Shown here: in pieces, positions 21,967 through 31,480 of the stretch
How positions within the stretch are numbered: the first letter of the stretch is position 1
How the letters are laid out: every line of letters starts with the position of its first letter
NCBI RefSeq assembly: GCF_900104845.1
Contig: NZ_FNSR01000001.1
Coordinates: forward strand, 3,534,001 to 3,598,000
Length of the DNA stretch: 64,000 nucleotides
Source: Paraburkholderia caballeronis
Lineage (GTDB): Bacteria > Pseudomonadota > Gammaproteobacteria > Burkholderiales > Burkholderiaceae
Direction: 5' to 3'
Program-made: the position numbers and the translations under genes
Notes under the pieces: generated by a model
The model's database searches: none
What the model was told of the DNA's origin: nothing
Seen by the model: the letters and a program-made list of their open reading frames with translations, nothing else

Positions 21967-22634
21967 TGCCCGATTTCCGCTTCGCTCCCCGCTTCACGTC
22001 CGTCTCCCCGAATCGTCGCACCCGCGCGGGCCGCAATCTGCGGCGCTCCGCGCTCGGCGCGGCCGTCGCCGCGCTCGTCGCGCTCGCGGGCTGCGCGAGC
22101 CCGCCGCCGCGCCAGCCGTCGACGTCGAACGCGACAACGTCGCTGACCACGCAGACGAGCCGCGCGTATCACGGCCGCTTCGCGGTCCAGTACGTCGATC
22201 AGTACGGCCAGCAACGCAACGCATACGGCAACTTCGACTGGCGCGAGAACGGCTCGACCGTCGCGCTCGAACTACGCAACCCGCTCGGGCAGACGCTCGC
22301 GATCGTCACGTCGTCGCCGGCGCAGGCGACGCTCGAACTGCCGAACCGCCAGCCGCTGACCGCCGACAACGTATCGACGCTGATGCAGAGTTCGCTCGGC
22401 TTCGCGCTGCCGGTCGAAGGCCTGCGCTACTGGCTGCAGCCGTCGGTCGCGCCCACCTCGCGCGCGCAGACGACCGCCGACCAGCAGGATGCGTCGCGCC
22501 TCGCGCAGATCCGTCAGGATGGCTGGACGATCGACTATCTCGCGTACGCGGACGCGCCGGCCACCGGCGTGAAGCGCGTGAACCTGACCCGCGAAGATCC
22601 ACCGCTCGAAATCAAGCTCGTGCTCGACCAGTAA
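21966..22634 (+). CDS. lolB: Outer-membrane lipoprotein LolB
   Basis: Receives lipoproteins from LolA and inserts them into the outer membrane. The 222-residue precursor has a long basic N-terminus, a hydrophobic segment and a lipobox ALAGC with the lipidated cysteine at residue 43. The LolB fold follows, with RFAVQYVDQYGQQRNAYGNF and a C-terminal stretch ending LEIKLVLDQ. The start codon overlaps the TPR gene stop by one base (TGATG). ispE follows after 21 bp, the standard lolB-ispE order. Confidence 0.9.
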   Translation: MPDFRFAPRFTSVSPNRRTRAGRNLRRSALGAAVAALVALAGCASPPPRQPSTSNATTSLTTQTSRAYHGRFAVQYVDQYGQQRNAYGNFDWRENGSTVALELRNPLGQTLAIVTSSPAQATLELPNRQPLTADNVSTLMQSSLGFALPVEGLRYWLQPSVAPTSRAQTTADQQDASRLAQIRQDGWTIDYLAYADAPATGVKRVNLTREDPPLEIKLVLDQ

Positions 22635-22655
22635 CCCGACGCACGCGAACGACCC

Positions 22656-23540
22656 ATGATCGAAACCGAAGACTCGCTGCGCGACTGCCTCGCACCGGCG
22701 AAACTGAATCTGTTCCTGCACATCACCGGTCGCCGGCCGGACGGCTATCACGACCTGCAAACCGTGTTTCAGCTGCTCGACTGGGGCGACACGCTGCACT
22801 TCGCGCGTCGCGACGACGGCCTCGTCACGCGCCGGACCGACGTGGCCGGCGTGCCTGCCGAACACGACCTCACCGTTCGCGCAGCGACGCTGCTGAAGCA
22901 GCATACCGGCACGAGCCAGGGCGTCGAGATCGACATCGACAAGCGTCTGCCGATGGGTGCGGGCCTCGGCGGCGGCAGCTCCGATGCGGCGACGACGCTG
23001 CTCGCCTTGAACCGGCTATGGAAGCTCGACCTTCCGCGCACCGAATTGCAGGCGCTCGCATTGAAGCTGGGCGCGGATGTGCCGTTCTTCGTGTTCGGGA
23101 AAAATGCGTTTGCGGAGGGTGTTGGAGAGGCGCTTGAAACGGTACAATTGCCGCGGCGTTATTTTCTCGTCGTGACGCCGCGCGTTCATGTTCCTACCGC
23201 TGAAATTTTTTCAGAGAAGTCGTTGACAAGGGACACAGAGGTCGTCACAATGGCGGTCTTTCTTGCACAGCAAGCAACGCAGACGGCAGGATGGCCAGAC
23301 AGTTTCGGCCGGAATGACATGCAGCAGGTTGTCGCGGGAAAATACGCGGAAGTTGCGCAGGTGCTGCAGTGGTTCGATACTGTCGCCCCCGCGCGGATGA
23401 CCGGATCGGGTGCAAGCGTTTTTGCCGCGTTTGCCAGCCTCGCTGAAGCAGAAGCCGCTCAGGCCCGTCTGCCAGGCGACTGGAGAAGCGCAGTAGCGAC
23501 GAGCCTGGATACGCATCCACTCTTCGCTTTCGCGGCTTAG
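22656..23540 (+). CDS. ispE: 4-diphosphocytidyl-2-C-methyl-D-erythritol kinase
   Basis: GHMP kinase of the MEP isoprenoid pathway. The 294-residue protein has the N-terminal [19 protein letters not shown] motif and the ATP-binding [17 protein letters not shown] (about residues 106-122). The C-terminal GHMP motif is [12 protein letters not shown]. The base composition drops a little in the 3' third but the frame is intact. It is followed after 53 bp by tRNA-Gln. Confidence 0.96.
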   Translation: MIETEDSLRDCLAPAKLNLFLHITGRRPDGYHDLQTVFQLLDWGDTLHFARRDDGLVTRRTDVAGVPAEHDLTVRAATLLKQHTGTSQGVEIDIDKRLPMGAGLGGGSSDAATTLLALNRLWKLDLPRTELQALALKLGADVPFFVFGKNAFAEGVGEALETVQLPRRYFLVVTPRVHVPTAEIFSEKSLTRDTEVVTMAVFLAQQATQTAGWPDSFGRNDMQQVVAGKYAEVAQVLQWFDTVAPARMTGSGASVFAAFASLAEAEAAQARLPGDWRSAVATSLDTHPLFAFAA

Positions 23541-23593
23541 GTTTTGCATCATGGGATGGTCCTACCCATCCGGTGAAGCACAAAGTTAAGTGT

Positions 23594-23670
23594 AGGGGAG
23601 TCGCCAAGTTGGTTAAGGCACCGGATTTTGATTCCGGCATTCGAGGGTTCGAGTCCTTCCTCCCCTGCCA
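23594..23670 (+). tRNA. tRNA-Gln (anticodon TTG)
   Basis: A 77-nt cloverleaf. The acceptor stem AGGGGAG pairs with CTCCCCT and is followed by an encoded GCCA end. The anticodon stem CCGGA/TCCGG encloses a 7-nt loop with TTG at 23628-23630. The T-arm contains GGTTCGAGTCC. The order ispE - tRNA-Gln - prs is conserved in betaproteobacteria. Confidence 0.97.
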
Positions 23671-23712
23671 AAAATTCTCGTAGTTCCTCCGCCCCCAGCC
23701 CGAAGCAGGTGC

Positions 23713-24672
23713 ATGATGAGCAGCCATGACGGCCTGATGGTTTTTACTGGCAACGCAAATCCCGCGCTTGCTCAGGAAGTCGTCAAGATCCTCGGTATCC
23801 CCCTTGGCAAGGCAATGGTCAGCCGTTTCTCCGACGGCGAGATCCAGGTCGAAATCCAGGAAAACGTGCGCGGCAAGGACGTCTTCGTTCTGCAATCCAC
23901 CTGCGCGCCGACGAACGACAACCTGATGGAACTGATGATCATGGTCGATGCGCTGAAGCGCGCATCCGCCGGCCGGATCACCGCAGCCATCCCGTATTTC
24001 GGTTATGCGCGCCAGGATCGCCGTCCGCGTTCCGCGCGCGTCGCGATCTCGGCGAAGGTCGTCGCGAACATGCTGGAAATCGCCGGCGTCGAACGGATCA
24101 TCACGATGGATCTGCACGCCGACCAGATTCAGGGCTTCTTCGACATCCCGGTCGACAACATCTACGCGACGCCGGTGTTGCTCGGCGACCTGCGCAAGCA
24201 GAACCACGACAACCTGCTGGTCGTGTCGCCGGACGTCGGCGGCGTGGTCCGCGCCCGTGCGCTCGCCAAGCAGCTGAACTGCGATCTCGCGATCATCGAC
24301 AAGCGTCGCCCGAAGGCGAACGTCGCCGAGGTGATGAACATCATCGGTGAAGTCGAAGGCCGCACCTGCGTGATCATGGACGACATGGTCGACACCGCCG
24401 GCACGCTGTGCAAGGCAGCCCAGGTGCTGAAGGAGCGCGGCGCGAAGCAGGTGTTCGCGTATGCGACGCACCCGGTGCTGTCCGGCGGAGCCGCCGAGCG
24501 CATCGCGGCGTCGTCGCTCGACGAACTCGTCGTCACCGACACGATCCCGCTCGGCGCGGAAGCGCGCGCCTGCCCGAAGATCCGCTCGCTGTCGAGCGCC
24601 GGCCTGCTCGCGGAGACGTTCTCGCGTATCCGTCGCGGCGACTCGGTGATGTCGCTCTTCGCGGAGAGCTAA
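23713..24672 (+). CDS. prs: Ribose-phosphate pyrophosphokinase
   Basis: Makes PRPP from ribose-5-phosphate and ATP for nucleotide, histidine, tryptophan and NAD synthesis. The 318- or 319-residue protein (two adjacent ATG codons, 23713 and 23716) has [20 protein letters not shown], the ATP-site [11 protein letters not shown], the metal-binding [11 protein letters not shown] and the PRPP loop [13 protein letters not shown]. It matches class I PRPP synthetase in full. It lies just after tRNA-Gln and is followed by a stable hairpin and rplY. Its product is used by apt and, indirectly, hisC in this window. Confidence 0.97.
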   Translation: MMSSHDGLMVFTGNANPALAQEVVKILGIPLGKAMVSRFSDGEIQVEIQENVRGKDVFVLQSTCAPTNDNLMELMIMVDALKRASAGRITAAIPYFGYARQDRRPRSARVAISAKVVANMLEIAGVERIITMDLHADQIQGFFDIPVDNIYATPVLLGDLRKQNHDNLLVVSPDVGGVVRARALAKQLNCDLAIIDKRRPKANVAEVMNIIGEVEGRTCVIMDDMVDTAGTLCKAAQVLKERGAKQVFAYATHPVLSGGAAERIAASSLDELVVTDTIPLGAEARACPKIRSLSSAGLLAETFSRIRRGDSVMSLFAES

Positions 24673-24680
24673 AGCATTGG

Positions 24681-24719
24681 CGCGGGGCGCGGCAGCCAGT
24701 AACGGCGCCGCGCCCCGCG
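24681..24719 (+). other. GC-rich hairpin after prs
   Basis: Perfect 13-bp inverted repeat (CGCGGGGCGCGGC / GCCGCGCCCCGCG) with a 13-base spacer, 9 bp after the prs stop. There is no T tract, so it is more likely a 3'-end stabiliser or Rho-related structure than an intrinsic terminator. Confidence 0.7.
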
Positions 24720-24761
24720 TGTAATCGGCGCGAGCGAACGAAGGTTCGCGCTGCTTGTTCT

Positions 24762-24795
24762 GGGGCCTGACGCGCTTGTCGCCAAGGCCCCGTTT
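24762..24795 (+). terminator. Weak terminator or leader hairpin before rplY
   Basis: GGGGCCT / AGGCCCC 7-bp stem with a 16-base loop, followed by GTTTT, about 40 bp before rplY. It could end prs transcripts or lie in the rplY leader. Confidence 0.4.
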
Positions 24796-24832
24796 TACTA
24801 CCTGGTCGCGGGTAGTGCATTGGAGAAACAAC

Positions 24833-25435
24833 ATGAAAGTAGTCGCTTTCGAGCGTAACCTGCAAGGTACGGGTGCGAGCCGCCGCCTGCGCAACGCCGG
24901 CAAGACGCCGGCGATCGTGTACGGTGTCGGTGCCGAGCCGCAACTGATCGAACTCGATCACAACGCGCTGTGGCACGCCCTGAAGAAGGAAGTTTTCCAC
25001 TCGTCGATCCTCGAACTCGAAGTCGGCGGCAAGTCGCAGCAAGTGCTGCTGCGCGACGTGCAATACCACCCGTTCCGTCAACTCGTGCTGCACGTGGACT
25101 TCCAGCGCGTCGATCCGAACAAGCCGATCCACACGAAGGTGCCGCTGCACTTCATGAACCAGGAAAGCAACCCGGCCGTGAAGCTGTCGAGCGCGATCAT
25201 CTCGCACGTCGTGAACGAAATCGAAGTCGCGTGCCTGCCGGGCTCGCTGCCTGAGTTCCTCGAAGTCGATCTGGCGAAGATCGAAGCGGGTCAATCGCTG
25301 CACGCGAAGGACATCGCGCTGCCGGCCGGCGTCTCGCTGATCGCGCACGTCGAAGCCGAAAACCCGGTCATCGCGTCGGCCACCGTGCCGGCCGGCGCCG
25401 TGGCGGCTGGCGAAGACGAAGCAGCAGCCGAGTAA
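24833..25435 (+). CDS. rplY: 50S ribosomal protein L25 (CTC form)
   Basis: 5S rRNA-binding ribosomal protein of the two-domain general-stress (Ctc) type. The 200-residue protein has the L25 N-domain [20 protein letters not shown]...AIVYG and a C-terminal beta domain (about 95-185). A short acidic Ala/Glu tail ends it. The ATG at 24833 has a GGAG Shine-Dalgarno 8 bp upstream and matches the conserved start. It is followed by a strong terminator and then pth, the usual neighbour. Confidence 0.96.
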   Translation: MKVVAFERNLQGTGASRRLRNAGKTPAIVYGVGAEPQLIELDHNALWHALKKEVFHSSILELEVGGKSQQVLLRDVQYHPFRQLVLHVDFQRVDPNKPIHTKVPLHFMNQESNPAVKLSSAIISHVVNEIEVACLPGSLPEFLEVDLAKIEAGQSLHAKDIALPAGVSLIAHVEAENPVIASATVPAGAVAAGEDEAAAE

Positions 25436-25490
25436 GCTGCGGCGATATCGCTCTATCCTCTCGATCCGTTTCGCTGAAACGGACGACGTG

Positions 25491-25522
25491 ACCCGCCGCG
25501 GTAACCCCGGCGGGTTTTTTTT
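25491..25522 (+). terminator. Rho-independent terminator after rplY
   Basis: 8-bp stem ACCCGCCG / CGGCGGGT followed by a run of T. It separates rplY from pth. Confidence 0.92.
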
Positions 25523-25575
25523 CGTACTTTTTTGGGCCACTCCGCGCATCGCTGCGCGACGGCCGGAAGAACGCC

Positions 25576-26175
25576 ATGATCAGGCTGATCGTCGGACTCG
25601 GAAATCCGGGCGCCGAATACACCGCGACGCGCCACAACGCCGGCTTCTGGCTCGTGGACCAGCTCGCGCGCGAAGCCGGCACGACGCTGCGCGACGAGCG
25701 GCGCTTTCACGGCCACTACGCGAAGGCCCGCCTGTTCGGCGAGGAAGTGCATCTGCTGGAACCGCAGACGTACATGAACCGCTCGGGCCAGTCGGTCGTC
25801 GCGCTCGCGCATTTCTTCAAGATCCTGCCCGACGAGATCCTCGTCGCGCACGACGAACTCGACCTGCCGCCCGGCACCGTGAAGCTGAAGCTCGGCGGCG
25901 GCAGCGGCGGCCACAACGGACTGAAGGACATCTCCGCGCATCTGTCGACGCAGCAGTACTGGCGGCTGCGGATCGGGATCGGCCATCCGCGCGACCTGAT
26001 CCCGGAGAGCGCGCGAGCCGGCGCGAAGCCGGACGTCGCGAACTTCGTGCTGAAGCCGCCGCGCCGGGAAGAGCAGGACGTGATCGACGCGTCGATCGAA
26101 CGCGCGCTCGCGGTAATGCCGCTCGTCGTGAAGGGCGAGCTTGAACGCGCGATGATGCAGTTGCATCGGAACTGA
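25576..26175 (+). CDS. pth: Peptidyl-tRNA hydrolase
   Basis: Recycles peptidyl-tRNA by ester hydrolysis. The 199-residue protein has the N-terminal [19 protein letters not shown] with catalytic His20, the substrate-site MNRSGQSV, and [26 protein letters not shown]. It has the typical length and full motif set. It stands about 140 bp after rplY behind the terminator, and hisC follows on the same strand 86 bp later. Confidence 0.97.
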   Translation: MIRLIVGLGNPGAEYTATRHNAGFWLVDQLAREAGTTLRDERRFHGHYAKARLFGEEVHLLEPQTYMNRSGQSVVALAHFFKILPDEILVAHDELDLPPGTVKLKLGGGSGGHNGLKDISAHLSTQQYWRLRIGIGHPRDLIPESARAGAKPDVANFVLKPPRREEQDVIDASIERALAVMPLVVKGELERAMMQLHRN

Positions 26176-26261
26176 CCAACGCGTCGCGCAATACGTGTGC
26201 GACACGTGCGTGATACCTGCCGTCGCGCGCCAACGCGGGCGGCCGCATTGAGGAGAGTCTC

Positions 26262-27341
26262 TTGAGCCGTTACTGGAGTGACATCGTCCACCGGCTGGTG
26301 CCTTACGTGCCGGGCGAACAGCCCGCGCTCGCGCGGCCGGTCAAGCTCAACACCAACGAGAATCCGTATCCGCCGTCGCCGCACGTCGTCGACGCGATCC
26401 GCCGCGAACTCGGCGACGACGGCGAGGCGCTGCGCCGTTATCCGGACCCGACCGCGCGCCGTCTGCGCGAAGCGGTCGCCGCGCATCACGGGATTCGCGC
26501 GGACCAGGTGTTCGTCGGCAACGGCTCCGACGAAGTGCTCGCGCACACGTTCCAGGCGCTGCTGAAGCACGACCTGCCGATCCTGTTCCCGGACATCACG
26601 TACAGCTTTTATCCGACCTACGCGCGGCTCTACGACGTCCGCTACACGACCGTGCCGCTCGACGACGCGTTCGCGATCGACATCGACGACTACGCCCAGC
26701 CGAACGGCGGCGTGCTGTTCCCGAATCCGAACGCGCCGACCGGCCATGCGCTGCCGCTCGCGGAGATCGAGCGGCTTCTCGCGCGCAACACGGAGTCAGT
26801 CGTCGTGATCGACGAGGCGTATGTCGATTTCGGCGCGGAATCCGCGGTCGCGCTGATCAATCGTTATCCGAACCTGCTGGTCGTGCATACGACGTCGAAG
26901 TCGCGCTCGCTGGCGGGGATGCGCGTCGGCTTCGCGTTCGGCCACGCCGATCTGATCGACGCGCTGAATCGCGTGAAGGACAGCTTCAACTCGTATCCGC
27001 TCGATCGTCTCGCGCAGGTCGCCGCGACGGCCGCCTACGAGGACGGCGCATGGTTGCGCACGATGCGCGAACGCGTGATCGCGAGCCGCGCGAGGCTGAC
27101 CGCGGCGCTCGCGGCGCTCGGCTTCGACGTGGTGCCGTCCGCCGCGAACTTCGTGTTCGCGCGCCATCCTGGCCACGACGCGGCGGCGCTTGCCGCGCGG
27201 CTTCGCGAGCAGGAGATTTTCGTGCGCTACTTCAACGCGCCGCGCGTGAACCAGCATCTGCGGATCACGGTCGGCACGGACGCGGAATGCGACACGCTCG
27301 TCGATGCGTTGAGCGCGATCGTCGGCGGAAAACGCGGCTGA
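26262..27341 (+). CDS. hisC: Histidinol-phosphate aminotransferase
   Basis: PLP-dependent aminotransferase of histidine synthesis, here separate from other his genes. The 359-residue protein shows [41 protein letters not shown] and the PLP lysine in [12 protein letters not shown]. It starts with TTG at 26262, supported by an AGGAGAG Shine-Dalgarno 5 bp upstream and the conserved SRYWSD start. Many genomes have a second hisC in the his operon. A short inverted repeat (ACGTGT-GCG-ACACGT, 26193-26207) lies upstream, of unknown meaning. Confidence 0.94.
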   Translation: MSRYWSDIVHRLVPYVPGEQPALARPVKLNTNENPYPPSPHVVDAIRRELGDDGEALRRYPDPTARRLREAVAAHHGIRADQVFVGNGSDEVLAHTFQALLKHDLPILFPDITYSFYPTYARLYDVRYTTVPLDDAFAIDIDDYAQPNGGVLFPNPNAPTGHALPLAEIERLLARNTESVVVIDEAYVDFGAESAVALINRYPNLLVVHTTSKSRSLAGMRVGFAFGHADLIDALNRVKDSFNSYPLDRLAQVAATAAYEDGAWLRTMRERVIASRARLTAALAALGFDVVPSAANFVFARHPGHDAAALAARLREQEIFVRYFNAPRVNQHLRITVGTDAECDTLVDALSAIVGGKRG

Positions 27342-27371
27342 CGTGCCCGACACGCGGTACGCCGAAAAAAC

Positions 27372-27396
27372 AAAACGCGCCGAATGGCGCGTTTTT
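27372..27396. terminator. Bidirectional terminator between hisC and the ferredoxin gene
   Basis: Perfect inverted repeat AAAACGCGCC - GAAT - GGCGCGTTTT, T-flanked on both strands, placed between convergent genes. Confidence 0.9.
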
Positions 27397-27440
27397 CACA
27401 TCGAAACCGAAGAATCCCGGCGCGGCGCCGGCAAACCCGC

Positions 27441-27710
<270 letters not shown>

Positions 27711-27778
27711 TCATGCCGGCGCGAACGCCGGCGCACAGATTGCCAGACCCTCTAGTTTACGCCGGTTCGCCCGACCGC

Positions 27779-28282
27779 TCAGGACTTCACGAGCGGGTCG
27801 CCGAGCGCGGACACCTTGTCCCTCAAGCGCTTTTCGACGGACGGGAACACGAACTTGCTGACGTCGCCGCCCAGTTGCGCGATCTCGCGCACGATCGTGC
27901 CCGAGATGAACTGGTACTGGTCGGACGGCGTCATGAACATCGTCTCGACGTCGGGCAGCAGATAACGGTTCATCCCCGCCATCTGGAACTCATACTCGAA
28001 GTCGGACACCGCGCGCAGGCCGCGTACGATCACCCGCGCGTTGTTGCTGCGGACGAAATCCTTCAATAGCCCCTTGAAGCTCATCACCTGCACGTTCGGA
28101 TAATGACCGAGCACCTCGTGCGCGATGTCGAGGCGTTCGTCGAGCGAGAAGAACGGCTTCTTGTTGCGGCTGTCGGCGACCCCGACCACAAGCGTGTCGA
28201 AAATGCTCGACGCGCGCCGCACGAGGTCTTCGTGACCGCGCGTCAGCGGGTCGAAAGTACCCGGGTATACGGCGACTACCAT
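27779..28282 (-). CDS. coaD: Phosphopantetheine adenylyltransferase
   Basis: Penultimate step of coenzyme A synthesis, making dephospho-CoA. The 167-residue protein has the nucleotidyltransferase motif [15 protein letters not shown] with the (T/H)xGH signature, [16 protein letters not shown], and the C-terminal ISGTIVRE (ISSTxVR motif). The ATG at 28282 has an AGGAGA Shine-Dalgarno. It lies 107 bp after rsmD on the same strand, the standard rsmD-coaD pairing. Confidence 0.97.
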   Translation of the reverse strand: MVVAVYPGTFDPLTRGHEDLVRRASSIFDTLVVGVADSRNKKPFFSLDERLDIAHEVLGHYPNVQVMSFKGLLKDFVRSNNARVIVRGLRAVSDFEYEFQMAGMNRYLLPDVETMFMTPSDQYQFISGTIVREIAQLGGDVSKFVFPSVEKRLRDKVSALGDPLVKS

Positions 28283-28389
28283 GAGGCTTCTCCTCTCAAC
28301 GGAAATGGACCGGAGCCCGCCGCGCGTGCGGCGCTGCCCGGGTTGCTGCCGTGACGGCGGCCCGTCCGGCGCTTGTTATCGAACGCGCA

Positions 28390-29019
28390 TTATTCCTCAT
28401 TTTCGCGGTGCAGCAAATGATAGCGGACCGCCCCCGCCTTGCCTTCGCGGACGACCGCCCAGCCCGCGAGCGCCGGCTCGGCGGACGGATCGAGCGTGCT
28501 GCCCGACTCGACGTACAGGTAGCCGTCGGCGGCCACCAGCGGCACGGCGAGCGCGAGCGCGCGGGCGAGCGTGTCGGCGTCGCCGAATGGCGGATCGAGG
28601 AACACGACGTCGAACGAGCCGGGAGCGAGGCCGGCCGCGAGCCGCAGCGCGTCCGCCTCCGCGATCTCGATCGCGCGCGCGTCGAGCCGCGCCTGGTTCG
28701 CGCGCAGTTGCGCGGCCGCGCGCGGGCTGCGCTCGACCATCACGACGCGCGCGGCGCCGCGCGACGCCGCCTCGAAACCGAGCGCGCCGCTGCCCGCGAA
28801 CAGGTCGAGACAACGCTGGCCGTCGAGCCGCTGGCCGAGCCAGTTGAACAGCGTCTCGCGGACGCGGTCGGGCGTCGGGCGCAGCCCGTCGAGATCGAGC
28901 ACCGGAAGCGGCGTGCGCTTCCAGTCGCCGCCGATGATGCGGATCGTGTGCGCGGCCCCGCCGCGGCCGGACGGCGCGGGCTGGGCGCCACGCGGGCGCG
29001 GGGAAGAAGGTCGGGACAT
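28390..29019 (-). CDS. rsmD: 16S rRNA (guanine(966)-N2)-methyltransferase
   Basis: Methylates G966 of 16S rRNA during 30S assembly. The 209-residue protein has a basic, proline-rich N-terminus, IRIIGGDWKRTPLPV, RPTPDRVRETLFNWL, the SAM motif DLFAGSGALGFEAASRGA and the catalytic DPPF in VFLDPPFGDAD. The start at 29019 was chosen as the first ATG near the conserved domain; the longer upstream frame runs into the ftsY promoter region. It is divergent from ftsY and upstream of coaD. Confidence 0.94.
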   Translation of the reverse strand: MSRPSSPRPRGAQPAPSGRGGAAHTIRIIGGDWKRTPLPVLDLDGLRPTPDRVRETLFNWLGQRLDGQRCLDLFAGSGALGFEAASRGAARVVMVERSPRAAAQLRANQARLDARAIEIAEADALRLAAGLAPGSFDVVFLDPPFGDADTLARALALAVPLVAADGYLYVESGSTLDPSAEPALAGWAVVREGKAGAVRYHLLHRENEE

Positions 29020-29174
29020 GCGGTTTCTGCTTGACGGCAACGGTGAGGGCCGCGCCGGCTTGACCATTCGCCGTCGGATGCGGCGGGGCGCCGCCGGCTG
29101 GCCCGATGCGCGAACGTTACCACAGCGTTGCGGAGCCGCCGCCCGCCGAACGCAACGACGATGGGTGGGTCGCC

Positions 29175-29183
29175 TGATAAAAT
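29175..29183 (+). promoter_or_regulatory. Extended -10 candidate for ftsY
   Basis: TGA plus TAAAAT (29178-29183) in the 250-bp gap between divergent rsmD and ftsY. No clear -35. It would give a leader of about 80 nt. Confidence 0.4.
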
Positions 29184-29269
29184 GCCGTGTTTTCCGCTCG
29201 TTGCAGCCGCCGTCGCGGCGCCGCCGCCCTCTCCGGCCGGAACGCAGCGCGCGTCCACCACGCCAGATC

Positions 29270-30718
29270 ATGTTCAGTTTCTTCAAACGATTCCGGGGTT
29301 CGAAGTCGTCCGACAACGCGCCGGCAGAAGCCGCCGCAGTGCCGGAAACCGAAGCGCCCGACGCGCAGTCCGAAGCCGCGCCTGCGGTCGAGCCGGCTGC
29401 GCCGACTTCAACCGGGGCCGCTGCGCCGGCCGCCGGGACCTCCCCGACCGCTCCTGAAGCCGCACCGGTTATCGAATCGCCCGTGCCGGTTCAGCCCATC
29501 GCGCCGGCCGTCGAGGCGGAAACGCCTGTAGCCGTTCCCGAAGCTCGCCAGCCGGCTGTCGAGCCCGCGCCAGTGGCTCCGGCCGCGCCGCAGACAGTGG
29601 AACCGCAGCCCGCACCGCCCTCCGCTCACGCGCCGTCACAGCCGGTTAGCGCCGCGCCGCCCGTTCCAGCGCCGCAGCAGGCGCCGGCTCGCCCCGCGCC
29701 TGCCCCGGCAACGATGGCCGCCGCTACGGCCCCGCAACCGCGCGCCGCCGAAAGCGCGACAGCCGACACGGTCGAAACCGTCGAAATCGTCCCGCCGCCC
29801 GCGCCGGAGCCCGCCGCGAAAAAATCGTGGCTCGCGCGCCTGAAGTCGGGTCTGTCGAAGACCAGCTCGAACATCACGAGCATCTTCGTCAACGCAAAGA
29901 TCGACGACGATCTGTACGAGGAACTGGAAACCGCGCTGCTGATGTCCGACGCGGGCGTCGACGCGACCGAGTACCTGCTCGACGCGCTACGCGCGAAGGT
30001 GCGCGCCGAGCGCTTGACCGACGCGCAGCAGGTGAAGGTCGCGCTGCGCACGCTGCTGATCGACCTGCTGAAACCGCTCGAAAAGTCGCTGATGCTCGGT
30101 CGCGCGCAACCGCTCGTGATGATGATCGCGGGCGTCAACGGCGCGGGCAAGACGACGAGCATCGGCAAGCTCGCGAAGCATCTGCAACGCTTCGACCAGT
30201 CGGTGCTGCTCGCGGCCGGCGACACGTTCCGCGCGGCCGCGCGCGAGCAGCTCGCGATCTGGGGCGAACGCAACAACGTGACCGTCGTGTCGCAGGAAAG
30301 CGGCGACCCGGCCGCGGTGATCTTCGACGCGGTCGGTGCAGCGCGCGCGCGCGGCATCGACGTGCTGATGGCCGACACGGCCGGCCGTCTGCCGACGCAG
30401 CTGCATCTGATGGAAGAACTGCGCAAGGTGAAGCGCGTGATCGGCAAGGCGCTCGACGGCGCGCCGCACGAGGTGCTGCTCGTGATCGACGCGAACACCG
30501 GCCAGAACGCGCTCGCGCAGGTGAAGGCGTTCGACGACGCGCTCGGCCTGACCGGCCTGATCGTCACGAAGCTCGACGGCACCGCGAAGGGCGGGATTCT
30601 CGCGGCGATCGCGCGGCAGCGGCCGGTGCCGGTGTACTTCATCGGCGTCGGCGAGAAAGTCGAGGATCTGCAGCCGTTCAGCGCGGAGGAATTCTCGGAC
30701 GCGCTGCTCGGCAACTGA
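29270..30718 (+). CDS. ftsY: Signal recognition particle receptor FtsY
   Basis: Membrane-associated SRP receptor GTPase for co-translational targeting. The 482-residue protein starts MFSFFKRFRG. It has a long Ala/Pro/Glu/Val-rich, low-complexity A domain (about 10-185), then the N domain (SWLARLKSGLSKTSSNI) and G domain. The G domain shows [15 protein letters not shown] (G1), DTFRAAAREQL, DTAGRLPTQ (G3), TKLDGTAKGG (G4) and the C-terminal VEDLQPF. The A domain is unusually rich in Pro-Ala repeats, but such domains vary widely in the family. A strong bidirectional terminator follows. Confidence 0.96.
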   Translation: MFSFFKRFRGSKSSDNAPAEAAAVPETEAPDAQSEAAPAVEPAAPTSTGAAAPAAGTSPTAPEAAPVIESPVPVQPIAPAVEAETPVAVPEARQPAVEPAPVAPAAPQTVEPQPAPPSAHAPSQPVSAAPPVPAPQQAPARPAPAPATMAAATAPQPRAAESATADTVETVEIVPPPAPEPAAKKSWLARLKSGLSKTSSNITSIFVNAKIDDDLYEELETALLMSDAGVDATEYLLDALRAKVRAERLTDAQQVKVALRTLLIDLLKPLEKSLMLGRAQPLVMMIAGVNGAGKTTSIGKLAKHLQRFDQSVLLAAGDTFRAAAREQLAIWGERNNVTVVSQESGDPAAVIFDAVGAARARGIDVLMADTAGRLPTQLHLMEELRKVKRVIGKALDGAPHEVLLVIDANTGQNALAQVKAFDDALGLTGLIVTKLDGTAKGGILAAIARQRPVPVYFIGVGEKVEDLQPFSAEEFSDALLGN

Positions 30719-30742
30719 GCGCCGCCGGTCGCGACGCTCGTC

Positions 30743-30781
30743 AAAGAACAAAGGGCGCCTTGCGGCGCCCTTTGTTCTTTT
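30743..30781. terminator. Bidirectional terminator between ftsY and maiA
   Basis: Perfect 17-bp stem (AAAGAACAAAGGGCGCC and its complement) with a TTGC loop and A/T-rich flanks. It lies between convergent genes. Confidence 0.93.
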
Positions 30782-30812
30782 CACTTCCGGATGGCCGCCA
30801 ACGCGGCTGCGC

Positions 30813-31460
30813 TCACTCCGAATCCGGCTGCTCGCCGGGCGCCGCTTGCGCGAACGCGTCGATCTGCATCGCATGGTCGTAGATGCGTTGCAGCGTCGGG
30901 TAGCGCGTGGTGTCGATCTTGAAGCGGTTCGCGTTGAAGATCTGCGGGATCAGGCACAGGTCGGCGATCGTCGGCGTGTCGCCGACGCACAGCGCGCCGG
31001 TGCGCGGGTCGGCCGCCAGCCGCGTTTCGAGCGTCGAAAAGCCCAGCTCGATCCAGTAGCGATACCACGCGTCCTTCGCGTCGTCCTCGACGCGCATCGT
31101 GTGCTTCAGGTACTTCAGCACGCGCAGGTTGTCGAGCGGATGGATCTCGCACGCGACCTGCAACGCGATCGACCGGGCGTGCGCGCGATCGACGGCCGAG
31201 CGCGGCAGCAGCGGCGGCTCGGGATGCGTCTCTTCCAGATACTCGATGATCGCGAGCGACTGCTGGATGGCGGGCTGCCCGTCTTCGACCAGCGCCGGCA
31301 CGATGCCGTCCGGATGCACGCACCGGTATTCGGGCTTCAACTGCTCGCCGCCGTCGCGCAGCAAATGCACCGGCACGTACTCGTACGGCAGGTTCTTCAG
31401 GTTCAGCGCGATGCGCACGCGGTACGACGCCGAGCTGCGGAAATAGCTGTAAAGCTTCAT
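30813..31460 (-). CDS. maiA: Maleylacetoacetate / maleylpyruvate isomerase (zeta-class GST)
   Basis: Glutathione-dependent cis-trans isomerase of aromatic catabolism (homogentisate or gentisate route). The 215-residue protein has the zeta GST N-domain MKLYSYFRSSASYRVRIALN; the SSxSxRVR motif holds the catalytic serine region. It continues with HPDGIVPALVEDG and QSLAIIEYLEE. The C-domain contains GDTPTIADLCLIPQIFNANRF. It lies 20 bp downstream of an FAA-hydrolase gene of the fumarylpyruvate type, which favours the gentisate pathway (maleylpyruvate isomerase). Which substrate is used cannot be settled from the window, as no dioxygenase gene is nearby. Confidence 0.88.
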   Translation of the reverse strand: MKLYSYFRSSASYRVRIALNLKNLPYEYVPVHLLRDGGEQLKPEYRCVHPDGIVPALVEDGQPAIQQSLAIIEYLEETHPEPPLLPRSAVDRAHARSIALQVACEIHPLDNLRVLKYLKHTMRVEDDAKDAWYRYWIELGFSTLETRLAADPRTGALCVGDTPTIADLCLIPQIFNANRFKIDTTRYPTLQRIYDHAMQIDAFAQAAPGEQPDSE

Positions 31461-31480
31461 CCTGACGCGTCCCGGTGCGC

